Below, in pieces: positions 1 to 6,175 of a stretch of 9,315 bases of DNA (the stretch's first letter is position 1; each line of letters starts with the position of its first letter). Both the position numbers and the translations under genes were made by a program. The notes beneath the pieces are model-generated. The model was given only the letters and a program-made list of their open reading frames with translations. It did no database searches and had not been told where the DNA came from. Origin of the DNA: Alistipes sp. (GTDB lineage: Bacteria; Bacteroidota; Bacteroidia; Bacteroidales; Rikenellaceae); contig JAFOCZ010000081.1 in NCBI GenBank assembly GCA_017380955.1, positions 1 through 9,315 on the forward strand, read 5' to 3'.

Positions 1-254
1 ACGGCTGTCAGGTATATCCGGAGTGTGGTGACAAAATGCCAGAGGATAGTTGGATTACGTTTGTGGAGGTAATTGAGGTATACGATGATTTTACGCGTGC
101 CTTACCTGTATGGAATTCGGGTATTCGTATTGTTGTTGAGCCTAACCCCTCTGGTGGCTCTGAGCGACGTGCGTGGATTACTGTTAATAGTTTCTCTCTG
201 AGTGATAAGATAGAGGTGGTACAGTATGCAGGGTGTTATGGATCTGAGGAGTAA
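1..254 (+). CDS. C-terminal end of a probable secreted beta-sandwich protein (partial)
   Basis: An open frame enters from the left edge (first full codon at position 3) and stops at 252-254, giving 83 residues with the start outside the window. The Met at 36 is internal to this frame and is not a convincing start, because coding continues upstream of it. The fragment ends in alternating hydrophobic and polar stretches (RAWITVNSF, then KIEVVQYAG), which resemble the last strands of BACON or Ig-like domains in Bacteroidota surface proteins. Two cysteines lie at the visible N-terminal end and one near the C-terminus. It is the last gene of a rightward unit and converges on the leftward block. 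The domain assignment is inference from strand pattern only; the function of the whole protein cannot be read from this piece. Confidence 0.6.
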   Translation, partial: GCQVYPECGDKMPEDSWITFVEVIEVYDDFTRALPVWNSGIRIVVEPNPSGGSERRAWITVNSFSLSDKIEVVQYAGCYGSEE

Positions 255-279
255 TCGTTTGCAGAGTTGTACATTATAC

Positions 280-313
280 AAAAAACGAGCCGAAGCGTTG
301 TGCCTCGGCTCGT
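280..313 (-). terminator. Intrinsic terminator between convergent genes
   Basis: A 9-bp perfect stem pairs 285-293 (ACGAGCCGA) with 305-313, around an 11-nt loop. A run of A at 280-285 becomes a U-run downstream of the stem on the minus strand, so it best serves the leftward block whose last gene ends at 333. The rightward gene ending at 254 also runs into it, but the tail on that side (ATTGTT) is weak, so bidirectional use is possible. Confidence 0.8.
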
Positions 314-332
314 ATTGTTATGGTGCGGATGG

Positions 333-1010
333 TTACTCCTCGCTGAGTTCGAGGGTGTACAAGTCGCGATTCATCTGCAACTTATTTGCAAGAACGATAA
401 TCTCGCTCTTATGCTCAATCTCGGCAACCTCGGCGCTCTTGGCTGCAATCTCGGCCTCCATAGCACCAATCTTATCGAGCATATGCTGTGGGTAGCCAGC
501 CTCGATAATCTCCTCGGCATACAACTCCTTAGCCACTGTGTGGTCGCTCAACTCTGCGCGCATAGCCTCAGCAGCAGCGTTGTTAGCCTGAAGTTTTGCC
601 AACTCCTCAGCCTCGCTGCCCAGTGGCATATTCCACGCCTCGTCGAGGTCGGCGATGGTGTTGTGGAGTGTTGTCTGCTGCTCGAGAAGATAATCCTCCT
701 CGGCGCGGAATGCAGCGCGGCGCTCACCAACCTCATCCAAAATAGGCTCATACAATGACTTGAAATAGAGAGCCTTAGCACCGCCATAACTATTGCGATA
801 GGCAATCTCATACTCCGATGCGAGGCGCTCTACCTTACGAAGGTCAGCCTCGGTGTGTACGGTTTCGGCGAGGTGTGCGAGGTGCTGGGCATCCTGCTCG
901 GGGGTGGTGAGGTGTACGCGTGACTCACAGCGTGTGCCGAGGAACAAACCCACAACAAAGAGGGTATATATAGTGGCGAGTATCGCCTTCTGCGTTCTAT
1001 TCTTCTTCAT
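333..1010 (-). CDS. Membrane-anchored helical protein of unknown function
   Basis: The product has 225 residues and I recognise no named family. It starts with a basic N-terminus (MKKNRTQK) and one hydrophobic segment at about residues 9-26, which should act as a signal anchor or uncleaved signal. Cys28 follows Arg, so the site does not fit a lipobox. The rest (about 35-215) is rich in Ala, Glu and Leu with heptad-like spacing, suggesting long helices or coiled coil facing the periplasm. Residues about 53-93 resemble the C-terminal half of the neighbouring 91-residue lipoprotein (shared pattern YE.A.R...GG and ...IL.E). Only 12 bp separate it from that gene, so both are probably on one mRNA; the hairpin at 280-313 follows. 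The predicted location is fairly safe; the role is unknown. Confidence 0.75.
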   Translation of the reverse strand: MKKNRTQKAILATIYTLFVVGLFLGTRCESRVHLTTPEQDAQHLAHLAETVHTEADLRKVERLASEYEIAYRNSYGGAKALYFKSLYEPILDEVGERRAAFRAEEDYLLEQQTTLHNTIADLDEAWNMPLGSEAEELAKLQANNAAAEAMRAELSDHTVAKELYAEEIIEAGYPQHMLDKIGAMEAEIAAKSAEVAEIEHKSEIIVLANKLQMNRDLYTLELSEE

Positions 1011-1022
1011 CGTAGTATCGGT

Positions 1023-1298
1023 TTATTCGTTAAGTATTGCGTTACACTCCTCGAGGAATATGGTGTATGACTCACCGCCAATCTGTGTGCGGAATGCCTC
1101 CTCGTATGCCTCCAACTCATCTGCCGCAGCGCGGAACTCCTCGTAGGTTGTGGCATCCTTAACACGCATCGCAAGGTCTGCGCTAAGGTTATAAGCCTCG
1201 TTAAGGTGATTCTGCTCGTTGATGATAATCTCGCTCTTTTTCTCTGCGCCACAGGCCATAAGTGCCACTGCGCAACCAAGAATCATAATCTTTTTCAT
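1023..1298 (-). CDS. Small lipoprotein of unknown function
   Basis: The product has 91 residues, with a short signal peptide ending in a lipobox at residues 13-16 (LMAC), so Cys16 should be the lipidated N-terminus. The mature part is about 75 residues, acidic and predicted helical, with no domain I recognise. Its residues about 51-91 align without gaps to residues 53-93 of the next gene product: matching Arg, Tyr-Glu, Ala, Arg, Gly-Gly, Phe, Ile-Leu and a final Glu. The gene lies 19 bp after the methyltransferase gene and 12 bp before its relative, so cotranscription is likely. A second reading frame of similar length overlaps this one, but only this frame has the signal peptide and lipobox. 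The two products may be a paired envelope complex; that is inference. Confidence 0.78.
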   Translation of the reverse strand: MKKIMILGCAVALMACGAEKKSEIIINEQNHLNEAYNLSADLAMRVKDATTYEEFRAAADELEAYEEAFRTQIGGESYTIFLEECNAILNE

Positions 1299-1317
1299 CG
1301 TATATTCTTGTTTAATG

Positions 1318-2523
1318 TTACTCTACGTATACCACCAAGCCCTTGAGATACTCGCCCTCGGGGTGGTAGATGTTGATAGGGTGGTCAGCAGGCTGTGTCA
1401 ACTGACCTATGATACGTACCTTACGGCGTGCAATTGCCGCTGCGGTGAATATCGTTGTGCGGAACAGGTCGCGGCTTACGGCCTGTGAGCACGAGAAGGT
1501 GAAGAGTATGCCTCCGGGGCGTATCTTCTCCAACGCGCGGGCGTTAATCTTCTTATATCCCTGCAGTGCGTTGCCCAACACCTTATGGTGCTTGGCGAAG
1601 GCTGGTGGGTCGAGGATAATGAGGTCGTAATCCGAGTCTATATCCTTGAGGTACTCCACAGCGTTGCAGGCTATAGCCTTGTGAGGTGCCTCAGCGCCGA
1701 AGTTAAGCACCACGTTCTCCTCGGCAAGTTTCACGGCACGCTCAGAGAGGTCGATAGATACCACCTCTGTAGCGCCTCCTGCGAGGGCTGCAACCGAGAA
1801 ACCACCGGTGTAGCAGAAGGTGTTCAGCACCTTACGGCCCTTGGAGTATTGGCGTACCAAGTCACGATTCATACGCTGGTCGATGAAGAAGCCGGTCTTC
1901 TGACCCTCCTCCCAATTGACCTTGAACTTAAGACCGTTCTCCAAAACGACGGTGTCGCTCGATGCGCTATGTCCCCACAGGTATCCATCCACTGCGCCAA
2001 GGTCGGCCTTGAAAGGTAGTGTCTGCGAACTCTTGTCGTAGATAGCCTCCAACGCATCGCCATATGCCTCACGCAACGCCTCGGCAATAGCCGCGCGTGA
2101 GTGGTACATACCCACAGAGTGGCACTGCACAACCGCCGTGCGCTCGTATATGTCAATCACAAGACCTGGCAACAGGTCACCCTCGCCGTGAACGAGACGG
2201 TAGCAGGTGGTATCCTTGCTATCGCTCAGCGACAACGCCTTGCGGATACCCAGCGCTGCGGCAATACGACGATTCCACCACTGCTGGTCGATATTCTCCT
2301 TCTCGAATGTGAGAACACGAACGGCGATAGAGCCTATCTGCCAATGTCCGCGTGCTATGAACTCTCCCTGCTTGGTCACTACATCTACGATATCGCCCTC
2401 GGCCAAAGGTTTGAGACCCTCGGTGATGCTCTCTATAGCACCCGAGAATACCCAGGGGTGACAGCGCTGCAGCGACTCCTCTTTGCCACGACGTAGGTGG
2501 ACTATGTTGAATTTATCTGCCAT
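1318..2523 (-). CDS. rlmI: RlmI-type 23S rRNA (cytosine-C5) methyltransferase
   Basis: A class I S-adenosylmethionine-dependent methyltransferase of 401 residues, close to the roughly 400 of RlmI, which makes 5-methylcytosine at position 1962 of E. coli 23S rRNA. An N-terminal PUA-like RNA-binding part covers about residues 1-80 (HPWVFSGAI at 22-30). A linking domain follows, then the Rossmann domain from about 205: GFFIDQR at 211-217, the cofactor loop NTFCYTGGFS at 234-243, an acidic strand end SIDLS at 256-260, DPPAFAK at 305-311 and FSCS at 343-346. The last holds the Cys expected to take part in catalysis in this family. The family assignment is strong; the exact target base is taken from E. 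coli RlmI. It sits 18 bp after the exonuclease gene, and no separate promoter is visible in that gap. Confidence 0.92.
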   Translation of the reverse strand: MADKFNIVHLRRGKEESLQRCHPWVFSGAIESITEGLKPLAEGDIVDVVTKQGEFIARGHWQIGSIAVRVLTFEKENIDQQWWNRRIAAALGIRKALSLSDSKDTTCYRLVHGEGDLLPGLVIDIYERTAVVQCHSVGMYHSRAAIAEALREAYGDALEAIYDKSSQTLPFKADLGAVDGYLWGHSASSDTVVLENGLKFKVNWEEGQKTGFFIDQRMNRDLVRQYSKGRKVLNTFCYTGGFSVAALAGGATEVVSIDLSERAVKLAEENVVLNFGAEAPHKAIACNAVEYLKDIDSDYDLIILDPPAFAKHHKVLGNALQGYKKINARALEKIRPGGILFTFSCSQAVSRDLFRTTIFTAAAIARRKVRIIGQLTQPADHPINIYHPEGEYLKGLVVYVE

Positions 2524-2541
2524 ATGGTGTTTACATTAGTT

Positions 2542-3237
2542 TTACTCCTCGGTTGTGTGGCGTGGACGACGGTGACGACGACGCGGATGTTTGTGGTGCT
2601 GTGGCTGTGGTGTAGCCATCTGAGGTGCTACGGAGATAATCTTCAGAGGCTCGCTCTTAGGCTCTGTGCTCTGCAACTTGTTGAGAATCTCCACACATAC
2701 CCACGCATCCGTAGCGGCATACTCACACTGCTGGTCGGTGAGAATCTCTGCCTCCCAGTTGCTAAGGCGCTGAGCCTTGGATACTCTCATACCCAATACT
2801 ATAGCCGATAACTTGCGAAGGCTCTTCTCCTCGATGCCCCATCGCGATGCCTCGACCTGAAGGTCTACAAAGCCATCGGCGTGGAAGTTACGCAATGCGT
2901 GTAACGAGCGTATGTCTCCCGATACGTCAGCACCCACCTTCAGGATGTGGCGTGCGCCGAGAATCTTCAGGATGCGGTTGTCGAGACGTATGTGTGACAG
3001 GCGGAAGAGGTAGCAGGTTTCGGGTGTCGAGAGTTGCAACAGTCCCACCTTATACGACACACCCACACGGAAAGAGGGTCTTGTCTCGGTGTCGAAACCT
3101 ATGATGGAGTGTTGTTTGAGGTCGTTGCACGCGCTCTCTATCTGCTCTGCGCTATCCACCACAACGATACGCCCCCCAAAGCGTGCTGCGGGGAGTGATG
3201 CTACGGTGTCGTTATCTATCGTACTTTGAAACGCCAT
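2542..3237 (-). CDS. DEDDy 3'-5' exonuclease (RNase D/WRN-like)
   Basis: A 231-residue single-domain nuclease of the DnaQ-like superfamily. The four acidic positions of the DEDDy type can be seen: D49 and E51 in GFDTET (47-52), D108 in VGADVSGDIRSL (101-112), and Y173 with D177 in YAATDA (173-178). These would bind two metal ions and remove nucleotides from 3' ends. Length and order match the stand-alone 3'-5' exonuclease domain proteins common in Bacteroidota rather than full RNase D, as there is no HRDC domain. The C-terminal 20 residues or so are very basic and His-rich (HKHPRRRHRRPRH), suggesting nucleic-acid contact. It lies just downstream of recQ; in WRN and its plant relatives the same two activities occur in one protein or in a pair. 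Whether RNA or DNA is the substrate cannot be told. Confidence 0.88.
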   Translation of the reverse strand: MAFQSTIDNDTVASLPAARFGGRIVVVDSAEQIESACNDLKQHSIIGFDTETRPSFRVGVSYKVGLLQLSTPETCYLFRLSHIRLDNRILKILGARHILKVGADVSGDIRSLHALRNFHADGFVDLQVEASRWGIEEKSLRKLSAIVLGMRVSKAQRLSNWEAEILTDQQCEYAATDAWVCVEILNKLQSTEPKSEPLKIISVAPQMATPQPQHHKHPRRRHRRPRHTTEE

Positions 3238-3284
3238 TGTTATATGATTGCTACGAAGTCGTCGTTTATGCTATATCTAACCTA

Positions 3285-3292
3285 CAAAGTTA
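3285..3292 (-). promoter_or_regulatory. Possible internal promoter -7 element before the exonuclease gene
   Basis: On the minus strand TAACTTTG matches the Bacteroidota -7 consensus TAnnTTTG. Its TAA is also the recQ stop codon. It lies about 48 bases before the exonuclease start at 3237, a usual leader length. No TTG box is visible at the expected upstream distance, so this may be chance. Confidence 0.35.
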
Positions 3293-5215
3293 CTCATTAA
3301 TTTCCACTTTTCCGCCCTCTGTAATCGAAATTTTTCCACTACGCAGCAAATTCTCAATCTCAGCGGTTATAGTGTCGGTGTCGCCCTGCATAAGAGATAC
3401 TATATCGCGGACTCCTAACTTGTTGTTTCTTATGATGTTAAGAATCTGCGTCGGGATATCCTCGCTACGTCGCTTTGCTGCGCTGCGCTTTGCACGACAT
3501 ATGTCGCACACACCACAAGGTTGTGCATCCTCCTGTCCGAAATACTCCTCGATGATGGCACTTCGGCACTTGTCTGTGGAGTTCACATAGTTTAGCAGAC
3601 TCGCGAAGCGCTCCTCGGCGAGTTTGTAGCGGTGGTGGTAGGTATCGGGGGCTATGAAGATGTCGGAGGTTGCCAGACGCTCGGTGTTGAAGTATATCAT
3701 CGGTGAGTGTGTGGCTGGGATGTAGCGTATGACGTGCATACGCCACAACATCTTCAGCAGGTCGTGGACACGCTCGGGGGATAGTTTCGACCAGTTGGCG
3801 ATATCCAACTCATCCACCGAACGGAAGTGTGAGAATACGCCGTTGTAGAGGCGAAGTATGGCATAGAGCATTCTATCCATATCATCACCGCCGGCGTTAA
3901 TCTTATAGAGTGCATCACGGCTGCAGCAAAACATAAGTTTTGCGGGGTTATCCTGCTCGTCGAGAAGTGTCATTATCTCGTTCTGCTCCAGGAGTTTCAG
4001 TGCGTTAATGACGTTGGCAGCCGAGAGGCTCGCACGATGACAGAAGTCGTAGATGTTGAAGACAAACGACGCCCCCTCACCATCGCCGATTGCCACCTGC
4101 AGATAGTTGCAAATAAGTTCGTAGATACGCTTTATGGTAGGTATCGGCGGAAACTCTGCCTTGAAGAGTCGCTCTATGCGCTCCGTGTCGTTTGGTCCGA
4201 GCAGCAGCACCGCATAACTGCGCTTGCCATCACGTCCCGCACGTCCCGCCTCCTGGTAGTATGCCTCCAACGAGTCACAGAGGTTGTAGTGCACCACAAA
4301 CCTCACGTCGGCCTTGTCGATACCCATACCAAAGGCGTTGGTAGCCACGATGATGCGTGTGCGTCCCTGCAGCCACTCATCCTGTCGCAGGTTGCGCTCC
4401 ATAGCAGGCAGTCCGGCGTGGTAGAAGTTGGCGCTTATCTCATCATTTCGCAATTGCTCGGTAAGTTGCTCACACCCCTCACGGGTGCGCATATATATGA
4501 TTCCGCAACCCTCGACATTGTCGATGATGCGTCTTAGGTGGTAGTATTTATCCTCCACATCGCGCACCACATATGTCAGGTTGGGGCGTGCGAAACTTGT
4601 GCGTAGTATATGCTCCTCGCGGAAGCCGAGGTGGCGCATAATATCCTTTGCCACGACGTTTGTTGCCGAAGCGGTAAGGGCGAGGAATGTGGCATTTGGG
4701 GCATACTCCCTCAACTCGGCAATACGCAGATACGAGGGGCGGAAGTCGTAGCCCCACTGCGATATGCAGTGTGCCTCATCCACGGCTACAAGGCTGATGT
4801 TCATACGTCGTAGACGCACACGAAATGCCTCTGTAGCAAGGCGTTCGGGGGCTATGTACAGGAGTTTTACATCGCCATATGTGCAGTTGTCGAGCGCAAT
4901 CTCTATACGTCGCTGATCCATACCTGAGTGCACCGCCATAGCCGAGATATCGCGCTTGCGGAGTTGGTCCACCTGATCCTTCATAAGGGCTATGAGTGGC
5001 GTTACGACAATCGTCAGGCCCTCCATCATAAGCGCTGGAATCTGGTATGTCAGTGACTTACCACCTCCTGTGGGCATAAGCGCCAGGGTGTCACGTCCCG
5101 AGAGCACCGATGTGATGATATCACCCTGCACAGGACGAAACGCCTCGTAGCCCCACCTCTCGCGGAGCACAGCCTCAGCCTTCGATAGTAGAGTATAGTT
5201 TGTATTGTCGCTCAT
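3290..5215 (-). CDS. recQ: ATP-dependent DNA helicase RecQ
   Basis: A superfamily 2 helicase that unwinds DNA 3' to 5' and acts in recombination and repair. From the chosen Met at 5215 it has 641 residues. Visible parts: motif 0 around F26-Q30, Walker A PTGGGKS at 48-54, TPLIALMKDQV at 72-82, DEAH box at 146-149 followed by the aromatic loop CISQWGYDFRP (150-160), the motif III LALTASA, and motif VI QEAGRAGRDGKR. The RecQ zinc site is complete: a Cys in DKCRS, then the three of PCGVCDIC. A winged-helix-like C-terminal stretch follows, and no HRDC domain is evident. The open frame extends 25 codons upstream to 5290, but that extension has no family similarity and lies across the promoter, so 5215 is preferred. 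It is the first gene of the leftward block. Confidence 0.95.
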   Translation of the reverse strand: MSDNTNYTLLSKAEAVLRERWGYEAFRPVQGDIITSVLSGRDTLALMPTGGGKSLTYQIPALMMEGLTIVVTPLIALMKDQVDQLRKRDISAMAVHSGMDQRRIEIALDNCTYGDVKLLYIAPERLATEAFRVRLRRMNISLVAVDEAHCISQWGYDFRPSYLRIAELREYAPNATFLALTASATNVVAKDIMRHLGFREEHILRTSFARPNLTYVVRDVEDKYYHLRRIIDNVEGCGIIYMRTREGCEQLTEQLRNDEISANFYHAGLPAMERNLRQDEWLQGRTRIIVATNAFGMGIDKADVRFVVHYNLCDSLEAYYQEAGRAGRDGKRSYAVLLLGPNDTERIERLFKAEFPPIPTIKRIYELICNYLQVAIGDGEGASFVFNIYDFCHRASLSAANVINALKLLEQNEIMTLLDEQDNPAKLMFCCSRDALYKINAGGDDMDRMLYAILRLYNGVFSHFRSVDELDIANWSKLSPERVHDLLKMLWRMHVIRYIPATHSPMIYFNTERLATSDIFIAPDTYHHRYKLAEERFASLLNYVNSTDKCRSAIIEEYFGQEDAQPCGVCDICRAKRSAAKRRSEDIPTQILNIIRNNKLGVRDIVSLMQGDTDTITAEIENLLRSGKISITEGGKVEINE

Positions 5216-5222
5216 AACAATA

Positions 5223-5253
5223 CAAAGGTAGTAAAATGTAATGAGATTCCAAC
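5223..5253 (-). promoter_or_regulatory. recQ promoter, Bacteroidota type
   Basis: On the minus strand TACCTTTG (5230-5223) matches the -7 consensus TAnnTTTG. A TTG at 5252-5250 lies 19 bp upstream, which fits the -33 element. The predicted transcription start falls only a few bases before the ATG at 5215, so the recQ message would be leaderless or nearly so. Confidence 0.7.
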
Positions 5254-5337
5254 ACTTCGCACTATGGTTTTCGGGCGTAGGAAGTGCCAAGGATGTAATT
5301 TTTACGATGTTATGGCGCAGAGGTAAGAAAAATTTTG

Positions 5338-5345
5338 TATCTTTG
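5338..5345 (+). promoter_or_regulatory. Promoter -7 element for the rightward metal-related cluster
   Basis: TATCTTTG matches TAnnTTTG and lies 25 bases before the PqqD-like start at 5371, leaving a leader of roughly 20 bases. The -33 region holds no clear TTG. The region 5216-5370 thus carries two divergent promoters. No other promoter is evident before the later genes of the cluster. Confidence 0.65.
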
Positions 5346-5370
5346 CCGCGTAATGTGTTAATATTGTAGT

Positions 5371-5637
5371 ATGAAGATAAAGTCGCAGTATAAGGTCCGT
5401 GAGATGGCGGATGAGAATGTTATCATTATGCAGGGTCACCACGGCATGGATCTCACAAAGATAATCTCGCTCAACGAGAGTGCGTTATACTTGTGGCAGA
5501 GTGTCGAGGGTCTGGAGTTCGACATTGCTATGCTTGCGCAGTTGCTCAAGACACGTTACGATATCGACTCTAACATCGCATATCGCGACGCACAGGTGTG
5601 GATCGATAAGTTGTCAGAGTGCGGACTTATAGAGTAG
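5371..5637 (+). CDS. PqqD-like small protein (RiPP recognition element fold)
   Basis: The product has 88 residues, the usual size of PqqD. Matching features are YKVRE at 7-11, the pattern IISLNESALYLW at 31-42 (conserved LN, aromatic and Trp), an amphipathic helix through the 50s, a Tyr-Asp-Ile-Asp segment near 63-66, and the typical ending LSECGLIE at 81-88. PqqD-type domains bind the leader of a precursor peptide and hand it to a radical SAM or other modifying enzyme. No such enzyme and no obvious precursor lies in the window, so it is an orphan copy, as also found in other Bacteroidota genomes. PQQ synthesis is not implied. It is the first gene of the rightward cluster, 28 bp before the His/Cys-rich gene. 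The fold assignment is good; the partner is unknown. Confidence 0.78.
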   Translation: MKIKSQYKVREMADENVIIMQGHHGMDLTKIISLNESALYLWQSVEGLEFDIAMLAQLLKTRYDIDSNIAYRDAQVWIDKLSECGLIE

Positions 5638-5665
5638 CGAGGCGGTAAAAGTAGATAAGAGGATT

Positions 5666-6094
5666 ATGGCAAGACGCAGAACGTTATACTCGTTTGTTAT
5701 GGTGACAATATATGTTGTTGCCACGCTGCTCTCGTCGTTGTCGCTGCTGCTCTGCGATGAGCATCACCACCACCATCACCACCACGCGCAGTGCTCGGCA
5801 GGGTGTTGCTGTTGCGAGGTTGGCGATGTCATAAGTGCTGACTGTTGCGACCATCATCACCCCATCCTTGGCGATAATCACACCGACTACATATCATCGT
5901 CGCAGCGTAGTGACTCCCGAGCATCACAGGCTGTGGCACTTATGTTGCTGCCCGTGGTTGTGGATAATGTCTCTAATGAGCAGGCATTGCACCTCGCCGA
6001 GACAACACTCTACCGCGAGTGTCGTAGTGTTGCGCTGCCTGATGCCCAAACTATATCCTTTGCAGGGCTCAGAGCCCCACCTTGCTTGGCTTAA
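5666..6094 (+). CDS. His/Cys-rich membrane protein, probable metal binding
   Basis: The product has 142 residues and no family I can name with confidence. A basic start (MARRR) and a hydrophobic segment at about residues 7-30 suggest a signal anchor. Then come eight His in a row (33-40), a Cys cluster with four adjacent Cys at 47-50 and another at 43, CC at 60-61, and HHH at 63-65. A second hydrophobic stretch (VALMLLPVVV) lies near residues 89-98, and the C-terminus reads GLRAPPCLA. The His and Cys clusters would face the periplasm and are well suited to bind soft or borderline metals such as copper, zinc or nickel. The location just before a TonB-dependent receptor and an HMA-domain gene supports a metal role; the metal itself is inferred. 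A purine-rich AAGAGG four bases before the start may serve as a ribosome site. Confidence 0.75.
   Translation: MARRRTLYSFVMVTIYVVATLLSSLSLLLCDEHHHHHHHHAQCSAGCCCCEVGDVISADCCDHHHPILGDNHTDYISSSQRSDSRASQAVALMLLPVVVDNVSNEQALHLAETTLYRECRSVALPDAQTISFAGLRAPPCLA
5762..5785 (+). repeat. Two tandem 12-bp units encoding the eight-His run
   Basis: The poly-His codons are exactly two copies of CATCACCACCAC. Copy-number change would add or remove four His without shifting the frame. Confidence 0.8.
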
Positions 6095-6115
6095 TCATCT
6101 AACACATAGATGGTT

Positions 6116-6140
6116 TACTACTCCGTATGTGGGAGTAGTA
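6116..6140 (+). promoter_or_regulatory. Perfect hairpin in the leader of the TonB-dependent receptor gene
   Basis: TACTACTCC (6116-6124) pairs perfectly over 9 bp with GGAGTAGTA (6132-6140) around a 7-nt loop. It sits in the 81-bp gap between the His/Cys-rich gene and the receptor gene, 35 bp before the receptor start. No T-run follows, so it is not a typical terminator. It could be an RNA processing or stability element, or an operator for a dimeric regulator. The sequence shows the structure only. Confidence 0.6.
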
Positions 6141-6175
6141 CGTTAGTTATTAACAATTAAGCCTATATCAAAACT

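Noticed and set aside
927..929. Lipoprotein site at Cys28 of the 225-residue protein
   Set aside because: The residue before the Cys is Arg, which does not fit the lipobox; a signal anchor is more likely.
4037..4537. 166-residue rightward open frame inside recQ
   Set aside because: It lies wholly opposite the helicase domain with clear motifs and has no recognisable protein pattern, so it is a shadow of recQ.
5216..5290. Longer RecQ start at 5290 adding 25 residues
   Set aside because: The extra residues have no RecQ similarity and would be encoded across the likely promoter; the Met at 5215 gives the expected N-terminus.
5762..5785. Artificial His tag
   Set aside because: The tract is internal, uses mixed His codons, and sits among other natural His and Cys clusters in a bacterial genomic context.
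5371..6094. RiPP cluster with the Cys-rich protein as precursor of the PqqD-like protein
   Set aside because: The Cys-rich product has a membrane segment and is long for a precursor, and no modifying enzyme is in view, so I keep this only as an open possibility.
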